A stretch of 64,000 bases of DNA from Clostridia bacterium (lineage in GTDB: Bacteria > Bacillota > Clostridia > Oscillospirales > Acutalibacteraceae). The stretch covers positions 55,993 through 119,992 of the forward strand of contig JAGASD010000006.1 in NCBI GenBank assembly GCA_017621885.1. Reading direction: 5' to 3'. Every line of letters starts with the position of its first letter. The stretch's first letter is position 1. Shown in pieces: positions 1 through 9,122 of this stretch. The position numbers and the translations under genes are program-made. The notes below the pieces were generated by a model. It saw only the letters and a list, made by a program, of their open reading frames with translations, made no database searches and was not told the DNA's origin.

Positions 1-497
1 GTTTTTTTCATATCACCGTTTATTTTACCCGCCTTGAATTTCAACTCGTAACAAAATCCGCCGGTATGAATTTCCGCCTCCATATACTCGGATGCGTACT
101 GAGTTGCACAAAGGCCGAGACCGTTAAGACCCAGAGAATATTCGTAGCTGCCGCCATCGTTTGTATCATACTTACCGCCTGCGTAAAGGTCGCAGAAAAC
201 AAGCTCCCAGTTATAGCATTTTTCGCGGTTATTGTAGTCAACGGGAATACCTCGACCAAAATCCTGAACTTCTACAGATTGGTCAAGAAAGCGAGTAACG
301 ATAATTTTTTTACCGTGGCCCTCACGGGCTTCGTCAATGGAGTTTGAAATAATTTCAAAAACCGAATGCTCACAACCCTCAAGACCGTCCGACCCGAAAA
401 TAACTGCAGGACGCTTACGGACTCTGTCGGCACCTTTTAACTTTTTAATACTTTCGTTACCGTATTCTTTCGGTGTATCTGTTTTTGCTTTCGCCAT
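1..497 (-). CDS. Type IIA DNA topoisomerase subunit B (GyrB/ParE family), N-terminal part
   Basis: The first 165 codons of a GHKL-ATPase topoisomerase subunit are visible; the rest runs off the left edge. The N-box sits at about residues 48-56 (E48, N52, D55 in the segment EIISNSIDEA). The DFGRGIP motif follows at 79-85 and a glycine-rich lid at 122-129. The ATG at 495-497 is preceded by AAAGGATAGG on the minus strand. In the family this subunit hydrolyses ATP to drive strand passage with a GyrA/ParC partner. The lid reads GLNGLG rather than the usual GLHGVG, and other parts of the domain are also divergent. It is therefore more likely a second, ParE-like paralog than the housekeeping GyrB. 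It is transcribed divergently from spmA. Confidence 0.85.
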   Translation of the reverse strand, partial: MAKAKTDTPKEYGNESIKKLKGADRVRKRPAVIFGSDGLEGCEHSVFEIISNSIDEAREGHGKKIIVTRFLDQSVEVQDFGRGIPVDYNNREKCYNWELVFCDLYAGGKYDTNDGGSYEYSLGLNGLGLCATQYASEYMEAEIHTGGFCYELKFKAGKINGDMKK

Positions 498-547
498 TTA
501 TTTACCTATCCTTTCGGAATACAAAGTTTGGGTATTTTATCCTATTT

Positions 548-575
548 ATTATACAATATATTGTGATTTAGTCAA
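548..575 (-). promoter_or_regulatory. Sigma-A-type promoter for the topoisomerase subunit
   Basis: Read on the minus strand, TTGACT is separated by 16 bases from TATAAT, about 50 bases upstream of the start codon at 497. The match is good though the spacer is one base short. There is no experimental support. Confidence 0.5.
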
Positions 576-619
576 GTAATTTCTTACCGACACTTATTCA
601 AAGGGTGATTTTTGGGACT

Positions 620-1195
620 ATGATGAACTATATCTGGGTAATAATGATTGTTTTTTCTTTTCTGTCTGCAATTGCCACAAAAAACATGAACAATCTTTCT
701 TCTGCAGTTTTATCAAGCGGTTCATCTGCCGTGACCCTTGCACTGAAGCTATTGGGTATTATCTGTTTCTGGAACGGGCTTATACAGATTGCAGAAAAAA
801 GCGGTTTGACAAAAAAGCTTTGCAAATTGCTCTACCCTGTTTTAAAGCTTCTTTTTCCGACGTTAAAGGATGAAGAGGCGCTGGAAGCAATTGCAATGAA
901 TATGACCGCCAATCTTCTCGGTCTTGACAATGCCGCAACCCCTCTCGGTTTAAAGGCTATGAAAAGATTGAAGGATTTGTCGCCCCAAAATAATATTGCG
1001 GATGATAATATGGTGCGTTTTGTTGTAATCAACACTGCGGCATTGCATATTGTTTCAACCACGGTTGCTCTTTTGAGACAGGAATACGGCAGTAATGCCC
1101 CGACAGAAATCATATTTCCTGCAATATTAACTTCAATCATTGCTTTAAGCAGCGGAGTTTTTATGACTTTCATTTTGAAAAAGGTGTTCCGATGA
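620..1195 (+). CDS. spmA: Spore maturation protein A
   Basis: This is an integral membrane protein of the SpmA family, about 191 residues. It has several hydrophobic helices and the family-typical segment NMTANLLGLDNAATPLG around residues 91-107. In Bacillus and Clostridium SpmA acts with SpmB in spore core dehydration and heat resistance. An in-frame GTG at 605 would add five residues. The ATG at 620 or the adjacent one at 623 fits a conserved start better, but no strong Shine-Dalgarno decides it. The stop overlaps spmB by four bases (ATGA), so the two are translationally coupled. Confidence 0.9.
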   Translation: MMNYIWVIMIVFSFLSAIATKNMNNLSSAVLSSGSSAVTLALKLLGIICFWNGLIQIAEKSGLTKKLCKLLYPVLKLLFPTLKDEEALEAIAMNMTANLLGLDNAATPLGLKAMKRLKDLSPQNNIADDNMVRFVVINTAALHIVSTTVALLRQEYGSNAPTEIIFPAILTSIIALSSGVFMTFILKKVFR

Positions 1196-1713
1196 TAAAA
1201 CTGAGCGATTATATTATTCCAACCGTAATTATTTTAATTATAATTTACGGAATTTTTAAAGGCACCAATGTTTTTGATGAATTTATAAAAGGTGCAAAAA
1301 ACGGATTTAAAATAGTTTATACAATTACACCTTCACTTATTGCTTTAATTTTTGCAATTGAACTTATGAAGGCATCGGGCGGACTCGATATTTTATGCTC
1401 GTTTTTATCACCAATCACAAAGCTCTTAGGTATACCTCAGGAATTGACACCACTGACAATTCTGTCCCCCATATCGGGAAGCGGCTCCGTAGGAATGTTT
1501 GAACGAATTTTAAAGGACAACGGGCCTGACGGATTTATAGGCAGATGCGCTTCAGTTATGATGGGTTCAACAGAAACAACCTTTTACACAATGACCTTGT
1601 ATTACAGCTCGGTAAACATAAAAAAAACACGGCACACATTGCCGAGTGCTTTGTGTGCCGATTTTATAAGCTTTATACTTTCGCCAAAAATTGTAAAGTT
1701 ATTTTTCAAATAG
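1192..1713 (+). CDS. spmB: Spore maturation protein B
   Basis: This 173-residue polytopic membrane protein is of the SpmB family. The diagnostic segment is PISGSGSVGMFERIL near residues 98-112, followed by a Gly/Ser/Thr-rich stretch (GSTETTFYT). It starts inside the last codons of spmA. The pair forms the nucleoside-transporter-gate-like SpmAB module linked to spore maturation. It converges on radC with a three-base gap and no visible terminator in between, so read-through or antisense overlap is possible. Confidence 0.9.
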   Translation: MIKLSDYIIPTVIILIIIYGIFKGTNVFDEFIKGAKNGFKIVYTITPSLIALIFAIELMKASGGLDILCSFLSPITKLLGIPQELTPLTILSPISGSGSVGMFERILKDNGPDGFIGRCASVMMGSTETTFYTMTLYYSSVNIKKTRHTLPSALCADFISFILSPKIVKLFFK

Positions 1714-1716
1714 GAA

Positions 1717-2427
1717 TCAATAAAACATCTGTGTAAACATAGGGTCACTGCGCATAGAATATGCTCCGCCGTCAGAATCAACAATAATATGGTCAATAAG
1801 GTGAACACCCAGTTTTCTGAACATAACACACAAGGAGCGTGTGGAATCAATATCCCCCGCTGATGGTTGACACGTGCTTTCAGGATGGTTATGAGCAACA
1901 AATGCCGATGTAGCTTCACAGTCTATTACAGCTTGAACGGCCTTGCGGATATCTAAAACCGCTTCCGTTTTATCACCCTCGGAAATGAGAACAATTCTTT
2001 TAACACGCTTTGCCGCATCAAGACATACGAGAACAACTCTCTCATTACTTAAACCCAGAAGCTGACTTTTGGCAAGTTTCTTAAAATCATCAACACTTTT
2101 AAGGCTAACCCTCCTGTCAACCCTTTGTGACGATGCACGCTTGATAATTTCACCAACGGTTGCAATTAAAACAGCAGTGTTTTCACCCACACCGTCAACC
2201 TTTAAAAGTCTTGGTATTTCAGTGCAAAAAACCTCTTGAAGTGAACCTGTTTCGCTCAAAAGTTCGTGAGCAATACCGTTCGTATCAGACCTCGGGACGG
2301 AATAGAACAACAGCAGTTCAAGCAATCTGTGTTCAGAAAGATATCCGAAGCCATTATCCTCAACAGCCTTTTTCACCCTTTTACGGTGACCGGAATGTAC
2401 ATTGGATGATTTATTATTCTTATCCAT
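1717..2427 (-). CDS. radC: RadC family JAB/MPN domain protein
   Basis: A 236-residue RadC (UPF0758) protein. An N-terminal helix-hairpin-helix-like region (about 25-95) is followed by a JAB1/MPN metalloprotease-like fold. The JAMM motif is intact: H179-x-H181, then P188-S189-A-G-D192, with an upstream glutamate in VLISEG near residue 150. The biochemical role is unsettled; it was historically linked to DNA repair but is not required for it in tested bacteria. It lies just downstream of metK with a three-base gap, so it is probably co-transcribed from the metK promoter. Confidence 0.9.
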   Translation of the reverse strand: MDKNNKSSNVHSGHRKRVKKAVEDNGFGYLSEHRLLELLLFYSVPRSDTNGIAHELLSETGSLQEVFCTEIPRLLKVDGVGENTAVLIATVGEIIKRASSQRVDRRVSLKSVDDFKKLAKSQLLGLSNERVVLVCLDAAKRVKRIVLISEGDKTEAVLDIRKAVQAVIDCEATSAFVAHNHPESTCQPSAGDIDSTRSLCVMFRKLGVHLIDHIIVDSDGGAYSMRSDPMFTQMFY

Positions 2428-2430
2428 AAA

Positions 2431-3615
2431 TTACAGCTTTGCCGCCTTTTTAAGTGTTTCTGCCATATCAAGCTTTTCCCACGCAACGTCCAAATCGGTT
2501 CTGCCCATATGGCCGTACGCAGCAAGCTGTCTGTACTGGGGTTTTCTCAACTGAAGCTTATCAATGATTGCCGCGGGACGAAGGTCAAAGCATTCATCAA
2601 CAAGAGCATCGAGACGAGCATCAGAAATCTTACCCGTACCGAAGGTATCAACACGAACAGAAAGCGGACGCGCAACACCGATTGCATAGGCAAGCTGCAC
2701 CTCACATTTTTCGGCAAGACCCGCAGCAACGATATTTTTAGCAACGTATCTTGCGGCATAGGCAGCGCTTCTGTCAACCTTTGTAGGGTCTTTACCTGAG
2801 AATGCACCACCGCCGTGACGGGAGTATCCGCCGTATGTATCAACAATAATCTTTCTGCCTGTAAGACCGCTGTCACCTACAGGGCCGCCAATTACGAAAT
2901 TACCCGTGGGGTTAACATAGAATTTTGTATCAGCGTCAAGATACTTTTCGGGAATGATGGGTTTAATAACGTTCTCAATAATATCTTTTCGAAGAGTTTC
3001 CATTTCAATGGGATCGTGCTGTGATGAAACAACAACAGCCTCAACTCTTACGGGATTATCATTTTCATCGTATTCAATAGTAACCTGGCTTTTTCCGTCA
3101 GGACGAAGGTAAGGCAAAGCACCGTTCTTTCTCACTTCCGTAAGTCGAAGAGCGAGCTTATGAGCAAGCGAAATCGGCAAGGGCATCAATTCCTCTGTGT
3201 CATTGCAAGCAAAACCGAACATCATACCCTGATCGCCGGCACCGTGAAGATTGTATGCATCCTCTTCACCGCCTTTAAGCTCAAGGGATTTGTCAACACC
3301 CATAGCAATATCGGGTGACTGCTTGTCAAGAGTTGTGAACACAGCACAGGTATTACCGTCAAAACCGTATTCGGGATTGTTAAACCCAATATCGCAAACG
3401 ACCTCACGGATTATTGCAGGAATATCAACCTGAGCTTTAGTTGTAATTTCACCCATAACCATAACCATACCGGTTGTACAGGTAGTTTCGCAAGCTACTC
3501 TGGACATACTGTCCTGCTCAAGCATAGCATCAAGTATGGCATCAGAAACCTGGTCACAAACCTTATCGGGATGACCTTCTGTAACAGATTCAGATGTAAA
3601 AAATCTTTTAGACAT
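2431..3615 (-). CDS. metK: S-adenosylmethionine synthetase
   Basis: Full-length 394-residue methionine adenosyltransferase, making SAM from methionine and ATP in the cytosol. Visible signatures are the N-terminal GHPDKV (residues 14-19), the central GAGDQG near residue 125 and a late glycine-rich [18 protein letters not shown] segment. The start has a strong GGAGG seven bases upstream and a very good sigma-A promoter. I see no SAM riboswitch fold in the short leader, which is unlike many Firmicute metK genes. radC follows directly. Confidence 0.97.
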   Translation of the reverse strand: MSKRFFTSESVTEGHPDKVCDQVSDAILDAMLEQDSMSRVACETTCTTGMVMVMGEITTKAQVDIPAIIREVVCDIGFNNPEYGFDGNTCAVFTTLDKQSPDIAMGVDKSLELKGGEEDAYNLHGAGDQGMMFGFACNDTEELMPLPISLAHKLALRLTEVRKNGALPYLRPDGKSQVTIEYDENDNPVRVEAVVVSSQHDPIEMETLRKDIIENVIKPIIPEKYLDADTKFYVNPTGNFVIGGPVGDSGLTGRKIIVDTYGGYSRHGGGAFSGKDPTKVDRSAAYAARYVAKNIVAAGLAEKCEVQLAYAIGVARPLSVRVDTFGTGKISDARLDALVDECFDLRPAAIIDKLQLRKPQYRQLAAYGHMGRTDLDVAWEKLDMAETLKKAAKL

Positions 3616-3659
3616 TTTTAATCCTCCAAAAAAACAATGTACACCAAATTAACAGAAAT

Positions 3660-3688
3660 ATTTTACACTAAAGATAAATTATTGTCAA
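3660..3688 (-). promoter_or_regulatory. Sigma-A promoter of metK-radC
   Basis: On the minus strand a perfect TTGACA is 17 bases from TAAAAT. The predicted start of transcription lies about 35 bases before the metK ATG, which leaves little space for a leader regulator. Confidence 0.75.
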
Positions 3689-3753
3689 GTTGTGCCGTAT
3701 TATATATTACGCTCTAAATGTTAAATTTTCTTTAAAAAGTCGGTCATAAATGC

Positions 3754-3784
3754 AACAAAAAATGAGGGTGCTTCCACCCTCATT
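3754..3784 (-). terminator. Intrinsic terminator of mazF
   Basis: A 10-bp stem (AATGAGGGTG with CACCCTCATT, loop of four) is followed on the minus strand by a T-rich run. It overlaps the mazF stop codon. Confidence 0.8.
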
Positions 3785-4124
3785 TTAAGCCTATACTGAC
3801 CGAAAGAGCATCGTCAATCCTGCTCATATCAGTTTCAGGCAAATTACCCATTTTTTCTCTTAATCTTTTTTTATCAAGTGTTCTTATTTGCTCGAGCAAA
3901 ACAACAGAATCCTTTGAGAGCCCGCAAACCGATGCGTTAACGCATATATGAGTAGGCATTCTTGTCTTGAATTGCTGGCTTGTAATAGCTGCCGCAATAA
4001 CCGTAGGACTGTATTTATTGCCCACATCATTCTGCACAATAAGTACCGGACGAACTCCACCCTGCTCCGAACCTACAACGGGACTCAAATCGGCATAAAA
4101 AATATCGCCTCTTTTAATATTCAA
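3780..4124 (-). CDS. mazF: MazF/PemK family mRNA interferase toxin (orphan)
   Basis: A 114-residue MazF/EndoA-type ribonuclease. The family core [19 protein letters not shown] lies at residues 5-23 and the [12 protein letters not shown] segment follows. In the family it cleaves single-stranded mRNA at short motifs. I place the start at a TTG at 4122-4124. It follows GGAGA at a good distance and gives the usual family length; the longer reading frame (to 4187) adds 21 residues that do not look like the family. No MazE-like antitoxin lies upstream: the next gene starts only 160 bases away and is a surface protein. The promoter is unclear; TTAACC-N17-TATACT is a weak candidate. Confidence 0.9.
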   Translation of the reverse strand: MNIKRGDIFYADLSPVVGSEQGGVRPVLIVQNDVGNKYSPTVIAAAITSQQFKTRMPTHICVNASVCGLSKDSVVLLEQIRTLDKKRLREKMGNLPETDMSRIDDALSVSIGLK

Positions 4125-4240
4125 GTTATCACTCTCCGATATGAATTTTACAACCTTATTTTTGTCAAATAAGTTAAAAATAATCACATCGACGGAAAAA
4201 TAACCGTCAATACAGTATATACAGAATTTGTCCGACGGTT

Positions 4241-4275
4241 AAAAAATAAAAAGCAGTCGGGTAAAAACCGACTGC
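4241..4275 (-). terminator. Terminator of the leucine-rich-repeat gene
   Basis: An 8-bp stem GCAGTCGG/CCGACTGC with a seven-base loop is followed on the minus strand by a TTTTTATTTTTT run. Confidence 0.8.
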
Positions 4276-4284
4276 ATTTCAAAT

Positions 4285-5298
4285 TTATTCAGTAATGGGT
4301 GCGGTACTGAGACCGAGGTTTTTAAGCGAGGTTTCAACATCTGAGCCTTGATAGCATTGTATTCTCAGATTGGGGTTGCAACCGCTGAAAACAGAAACAC
4401 CGGGGATTACGGTATCAGTATCTCTTATTATAACCTTTGTAAGTGATGTGCAGAGAGCAAAGCATGCCTGACCGAGACTTTTTGTGCCGTTATTAATATC
4501 AACAGTTGTAAGGGCTGAACAGCCTTCAAAAGCAGAAGTACCGATTGAATCAGCTATGGGAAGTGTTATTTTAGACAGCTTAACACAACCTTTGAAGGCT
4601 TTGTTGCCGATAGGAACATTGACCTCGCGATTAAGGAACGACACACTTGTAAGCTTTGTACAGCCTTCAAAAGCGGATTCACCGATAGATTTGATATGGC
4701 CGGGAATGGTAATTCTTTCAATGGCAGAATTTTTAAAGCAGTTTGCACCGATAGCCGTAACCTCTTTACCGCCGACCTTTGCAGGGATAATTACACTTGT
4801 TGACGTGCCGAAATAGCTGGTGAGAACACCTGCTGAGGTGATTGCAAACTCGCTGAACTGATTAACGCTGTTATCCTTAGTTTCCTCAGGCGTATCAATA
4901 ACATTGGTTTCAATAACGGTTGAAGAAACCGGCTGGCCGCCGTTTTGAAGAAGCTGATTAATATCAACGATGTTACCGTTCTGGTCAACATAAACAACAG
5001 ACGTGTTCGGCATAGGGTTGAGAAAATTGGAATTGGTTATAACGGGATTTGAAATGCTCACACCGGTACCGCTTACGCCTGTAGTAGATGCAAGGTTACT
5101 TGCGATCTGGTTAAGGTCTACCCACGATTCTGTAGGAGTAGGTGTACCGGGCAGGGTTGTAGGCTGAAGAGTGTAAACCGGCAACGTGGTCTGACTCTGC
5201 GTATCATCGGGCTTCTTTAAAAGTGCCATAACAAGCACCGATGCAGTAATTGCAATCGCAACCGCCAAGGCTATAATAACTTTTGTATTCTTCTTCAT
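4285..5298 (-). CDS. Membrane-anchored BspA-type leucine-rich-repeat protein
   Basis: A 337-residue surface protein. It has an N-terminal signal anchor (residues 6-27), then a Thr/Pro/Gln/Asn-rich low-complexity stretch of about 100 residues. The C-terminal half consists of BspA-like (LRR_5) repeats with the pattern IGxxAFxGCxxLxxVxIP. Repeats with FKNS, FEGC, FKGC, FEGC, FALC and FSGC are visible. I chose the ATG at 5298 because GAGG lies nine bases upstream; a further in-frame start at 5319 lacks one. Such repeats mediate protein or host-surface binding in other bacteria, but the partner here is unknown. The gene is monocistronic, with its own terminator. Confidence 0.85.
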   Translation of the reverse strand: MKKNTKVIIALAVAIAITASVLVMALLKKPDDTQSQTTLPVYTLQPTTLPGTPTPTESWVDLNQIASNLASTTGVSGTGVSISNPVITNSNFLNPMPNTSVVYVDQNGNIVDINQLLQNGGQPVSSTVIETNVIDTPEETKDNSVNQFSEFAITSAGVLTSYFGTSTSVIIPAKVGGKEVTAIGANCFKNSAIERITIPGHIKSIGESAFEGCTKLTSVSFLNREVNVPIGNKAFKGCVKLSKITLPIADSIGTSAFEGCSALTTVDINNGTKSLGQACFALCTSLTKVIIRDTDTVIPGVSVFSGCNPNLRIQCYQGSDVETSLKNLGLSTAPITE

Positions 5299-5505
5299 TA
5301 ATATGTACCTCAAAAACATAAATAATCAACTTTCCGTTACATTATACAACAGAATTATTAAAAAGTACATACCAAATTTTGACTAATTCGTTAATTTTTG
5401 TCTTTTTACGGCATCTGTTTAATAAAACAGTTGTATAATTATCAGTTGTAATTTTAAATATAATATGTTAAACTAATTTTAAATTTAAAGAAGTGAGGTT
5501 TTGTT

Positions 5506-7173
5506 ATGCAGAAATCATGGTATAAAGAAATGGCTGTGTATCAGGTGTGGCCCCGTTCATTCTGTGACGGTGACGGCGACGGTATAGGCGATCTTAAAGG
5601 TGTTTTATCAAAGCTTGATTACATCAAAAGCCTCGGTGTTGACGCAATATGGTTTTCTCCCCTTTACAAATCCCCTCAGAAGGACTACGGCTACGACATT
5701 GCTGATTACCGCAGCATTCAGCCCGAATACGGCACAATGGAGGATTTCAAGCTTGTTCTTGATGAAGCTCACAAACGCGGTTTAAGAGTTATTATGGACC
5801 TTGTTGTTAACCACACGTCCGACCAGCACGAATGGTTCAAAAAAAGTATTGAAGACCCCACAAGCAAATATCACAACTATTACCATTGGTACAAGGGTAA
5901 AGGCAAACGCCGTCCCAATAACTGGATGTCAACCTTTGCAGGTCCTGCATGGGAATACAATGAAAAGCTTGATGAATACTACCTTCACCTTTTTGCTGTT
6001 GAACAGCCCGACCTTAATATGGATAACCCCGAGGTTCGTGAAGAGGTTAAGGATATTATGAGATTCTGGCTTGATATGGGTGTTGACGGCTTCCGTGAGG
6101 ACGTTATTACATTCATTTCAAAAAAAGAAGGTCTCCCCTCCAGTCCTTACTGGTTCCCCGTTGCAACAGGTATTGAAAAATATATGCACGGACCTCACCT
6201 TGACGAATATCTTCTTGAATTCAAAAACGACGTTCTTTCAAAATATGACTGTATGACAGTCGGCGAAGCACCCATGATGACAACCAAGAATGCACTTAAA
6301 CACATCAAGGAAGGTCCCAACCAGCATCTTAATATGATGTTCCATTTTGAGCACATGGCTGCTGACTGCCTTTTCTACAGCTGGTTCAAAACAAAATTCA
6401 GCCTCAAAAGACTTAAAAAGGTTTTCTCAAGATGGCAGAAGGACCTTTACGGTCACGCATGGAACGCTCTTTACCTTGAAAACCATGACCAGCCTCGTGT
6501 TATCAACCGTTACGGCAACCCCAAATACCGTGTAGAAAGTGCAAAAATGCTTGCTGTTACATATATGTGTCAGTGCGGCACACCCTTTATTTATCAGGGT
6601 CAGGAAATTGGTATGGTAAACTACCCCTTCACTGACATTAACCAGTACACAGACGTTTCAACAATCAACAACTACAATGTTGCAAAGAAAATTATGGGCG
6701 AAGAAAAAGCTCTTTCTCTTGCAAACTATGCATCACGCGATAACGCAAGAAGCGTTGTTCAATGGAGTGCAGAGAAAAACGCAGGCTTCACAACTGCAGA
6801 TAAGCCCTGGTTTGTTGTTAACCCCAATTATAAGGAAATTAACGTTGAAGCTGCAGAAAAAGACCCTGACAGTATTCTTAATTTCTACCGCGCACTTATT
6901 AAGTTCAGAAAAGAAAATGAGCTTGTAATTTACGGTGACTATAAGGAGCATTACAAAAACAGCAAGGACCTTTATGTTTACGAAAGAAACTATGAAGGCA
7001 AACGCTTGCTTGTTGTAAACTCATTCAGCGAAAAACCCGTTAGCTTCACAGCACCCGCAGGCTTTGACCTTTCAAAAGGCAGATGCGCCCTTTCAAACTA
7101 CAAAGACCCTGCAGTTTCAAACAACGGCTTCACAACAAAGCCCTACGAAACAAGAGTTTATATTTTTGAATAA
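5506..7173 (+). CDS. GH13 alpha-glucosidase (oligo-1,6-glucosidase type)
   Basis: A 555-residue cytoplasmic glycoside hydrolase of family 13, hydrolysing alpha-glucosidic bonds of short oligosaccharides. The four GH13 regions are readable: DLVVNH (98-103), GVDGFREDVI with predicted nucleophile D199, the acid/base E254 in MTVGEAP, and ENHDQPR with D328. The QPDLNMDNPEV loop (167-177) is typical of the oligo-1,6-glucosidase/trehalose-6-phosphate hydrolase branch. There is no signal peptide. The start follows GTGAGG at about eight bases. Codon choice is strongly biased (GTT, CTT, AAC, TTC), suggesting high expression. It is monocistronic. A CTGTTT-N4-AAACAG palindrome at 5412-5427 could be an operator, but this is weak. 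Confidence 0.9.
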   Translation: MQKSWYKEMAVYQVWPRSFCDGDGDGIGDLKGVLSKLDYIKSLGVDAIWFSPLYKSPQKDYGYDIADYRSIQPEYGTMEDFKLVLDEAHKRGLRVIMDLVVNHTSDQHEWFKKSIEDPTSKYHNYYHWYKGKGKRRPNNWMSTFAGPAWEYNEKLDEYYLHLFAVEQPDLNMDNPEVREEVKDIMRFWLDMGVDGFREDVITFISKKEGLPSSPYWFPVATGIEKYMHGPHLDEYLLEFKNDVLSKYDCMTVGEAPMMTTKNALKHIKEGPNQHLNMMFHFEHMAADCLFYSWFKTKFSLKRLKKVFSRWQKDLYGHAWNALYLENHDQPRVINRYGNPKYRVESAKMLAVTYMCQCGTPFIYQGQEIGMVNYPFTDINQYTDVSTINNYNVAKKIMGEEKALSLANYASRDNARSVVQWSAEKNAGFTTADKPWFVVNPNYKEINVEAAEKDPDSILNFYRALIKFRKENELVIYGDYKEHYKNSKDLYVYERNYEGKRLLVVNSFSEKPVSFTAPAGFDLSKGRCALSNYKDPAVSNNGFTTKPYETRVYIFE

Positions 7174-7184
7174 TAACACACATA

Positions 7185-7222
7185 AAAAGCGTAGTTACCG
7201 AATTAACGGTAGCTACGCTTTT
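7185..7222. terminator. Intrinsic terminator after the alpha-glucosidase
   Basis: A long stem (AAAAGCGTAGTTACCG with CGGTAGCTACGCTTTT, one mismatch, six-base loop) lies 11 bases after the stop. The flanking A and T runs make it usable in both directions. Confidence 0.8.
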
Positions 7223-7348
7223 GCTATTGTTCATAAATCATCTATGCACTCGCTTCTTAATTTTCCTTACAAGACCTTTAATTACTTTAGACTCTAACCA
7301 AACAGTTATAATAATAGATGCTATTAAAATTAATTCCAATACCGAAAC

Positions 7349-7388
7349 AAAAAAGCCTTCGGATATCGCTCTATCCAAAGACTTTTTT
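7349..7388 (-). terminator. Terminator of the sigma-plsC-acyl-CoA synthetase operon
   Basis: A 15-bp stem with two mismatches (AAAAAAG-CTT-GGATA arms) lies immediately downstream of the synthetase stop and ends in a T6 run on the minus strand. Confidence 0.75.
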
Positions 7389-7391
7389 CAT

Positions 7392-9122
7392 TTATTGATT
7401 TACTGCCATTACAGTTTCTTTCTGAAGCTTTAAGAAATCCACCTTGCCGTAAGGTGTTTTGGGCAGCTCTGTTACAAATTCATAAGCGTAAGGCACACTG
7501 TGATGAGCAAGATGCTTTTTGCAATGCTCTTTTATTTTATCAGCCATACCATCCTCAGAGCAATTTTCATCAAGAATAATGTAAGCCTTTGCAACTTCTT
7601 TTTTATATGGATGAGGCATTGAAACAACTGCACATTTTAAAACTTGCGGTAAATCTTCAATAACCTTTTCAATCTGAGTGGGATAAACGTTATAGCCTGA
7701 TGAAATAATAAGTCTTTTAATGCGAAGCTCATATTTAACAAAGCCGTCACTGTCAATTGTTGCCATATCGCCCGTATGGAGCCAAAGCTTGCCGTCGCTG
7801 TGTCTGCGAAGTGTTTTTTGTGTTTCAAGCTCATTATTCCTGTAACCAATCATAACGGTAGGTCCGCTGACACAAAGCTCACCTTCCGTATTAGGCGGAA
7901 GCACCTCAGTTGTGTCGGGTTTAACAACACACATATCGTTACCGATAAGAGGCTTACCTATTGTGCCGGATTTGTAACCGTCATAAACAGAAAGACTCAA
8001 AGCGGCAAGGCCCTCGGTCATACCGTAGCCCTCGCAAATGCGCACGTCTGAATTATGCTCTTCAAGGAATTTATTGACTCTATCCTCCAATGGCTTAGGT
8101 AAGCTGTCGCCACCGCTGACCGCATATTTAAGGAACGAAAAATCAAAGCCGTCAAGCCCCTTGGATTTCACCATAGCCTCATAAAGAGTGGGAACACCGA
8201 ACAGCATTGTGGGCTTATATTTTTTGATTATACTGCCGAATTTTCTTGAATCAAAGCTGGGAATCAAAACAGAACAAGCGCCGTAGCAGAATGATACGTG
8301 AACACAAACACCAAGACCGAAGCCGTGAAAAATGGGAAGGATTGCTAAAATTTTGTCACCTACACTAACGTCGTAAAGAGTGATGATGGCCTGCATTCCG
8401 AAAGCGTTGAAATTCTTGTTGGAAAGCATAATATCCTTAGGTGTGCCGGTTGTACCGCCGCTGTGAAGAAGAATTGCTACTTCCTCATTCTGAGCACCTA
8501 CAGGCTTGTATGAAGGAACATCGGCTTTTGAAGCCTTCATAAATGCTGACCAGGTTAAATATCGGCTATCTGTTTTAGGATAGCTGTTTTTATTTTTGTT
8601 TGTAAGCTTATATGCAAGCTTCATAACAGGAGGCATCGTTTCACCTGCAGATGCAACAATAACCTTCTGAAGCTCTGTTTCATCAATTATTGCATTAACC
8701 TTTTTGCAGCACAAATCAATTGCGAGCAAAAATTTCGACTCTGAGGAAAGAATATAATTCTTTATTTCTTCCTGAGCGGAAAGCGGGTGAACAATGTTAC
8801 AAACCGCACCGAGTCTGTTTAATGCATAAATACTCATTACAGATTCAGGTGTGTTAGGCATAAGTATGGTTACAATATCGCCTTTTCTTACACCCAGATA
8901 GTAATAAGCGGCAGAAATCTTTTTGATACGGTCAATAAGCTCACCGTAATTGCACTTTGCACCAAAATACTCGTAAGCCAACGCATCAGGATGGCTTTCG
9001 GCGGAAATTTTTATCATTCCGTACATAGATACATCAGGTATATCAAAGCCCAATGCACTATTTTTATTTATATAAGCGTAAAGCGGATTTTTTTCAATCG
9101 GATATTTATTTAAAACTTGCAT
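7392..9122 (-). CDS. Acyl-CoA synthetase / AMP-dependent ligase
   Basis: A 576-residue adenylate-forming enzyme, predicted to activate a carboxylic or fatty acid as acyl-AMP and then acyl-CoA. Visible motifs are the phosphate loop SGGTTGTPKDIMLS (about 220-233), the GYGMTEG adenine-binding motif (about 360), the LHTGD motif and the C-terminal catalytic lysine in TPYGKVD. The hinge region reads YELRIKRLI, so the common G-R pair is not conserved. That may affect the conformational switch or reflect substrate class. It overlaps plsC by 13 bases, so the two are translationally coupled. Supplying acyl groups for phosphatidic acid synthesis is a reasonable inference. The true substrate cannot be read. 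Confidence 0.85.
   Translation of the reverse strand: MQVLNKYPIEKNPLYAYINKNSALGFDIPDVSMYGMIKISAESHPDALAYEYFGAKCNYGELIDRIKKISAAYYYLGVRKGDIVTILMPNTPESVMSIYALNRLGAVCNIVHPLSAQEEIKNYILSSESKFLLAIDLCCKKVNAIIDETELQKVIVASAGETMPPVMKLAYKLTNKNKNSYPKTDSRYLTWSAFMKASKADVPSYKPVGAQNEEVAILLHSGGTTGTPKDIMLSNKNFNAFGMQAIITLYDVSVGDKILAILPIFHGFGLGVCVHVSFCYGACSVLIPSFDSRKFGSIIKKYKPTMLFGVPTLYEAMVKSKGLDGFDFSFLKYAVSGGDSLPKPLEDRVNKFLEEHNSDVRICEGYGMTEGLAALSLSVYDGYKSGTIGKPLIGNDMCVVKPDTTEVLPPNTEGELCVSGPTVMIGYRNNELETQKTLRRHSDGKLWLHTGDMATIDSDGFVKYELRIKRLIISSGYNVYPTQIEKVIEDLPQVLKCAVVSMPHPYKKEVAKAYIILDENCSEDGMADKIKEHCKKHLAHHSVPYAYEFVTELPKTPYGKVDFLKLQKETVMAVNQ

Noticed and set aside
3616-3779. SAM riboswitch in front of metK
   Set aside because: The leader after the predicted promoter is only about 35 bases and shows none of the four-helix SAM-I core.
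7223-7348. Gene between the two terminators after the alpha-glucosidase
   Set aside because: The short plus-strand frames there have no ribosome site and no recognisable product.
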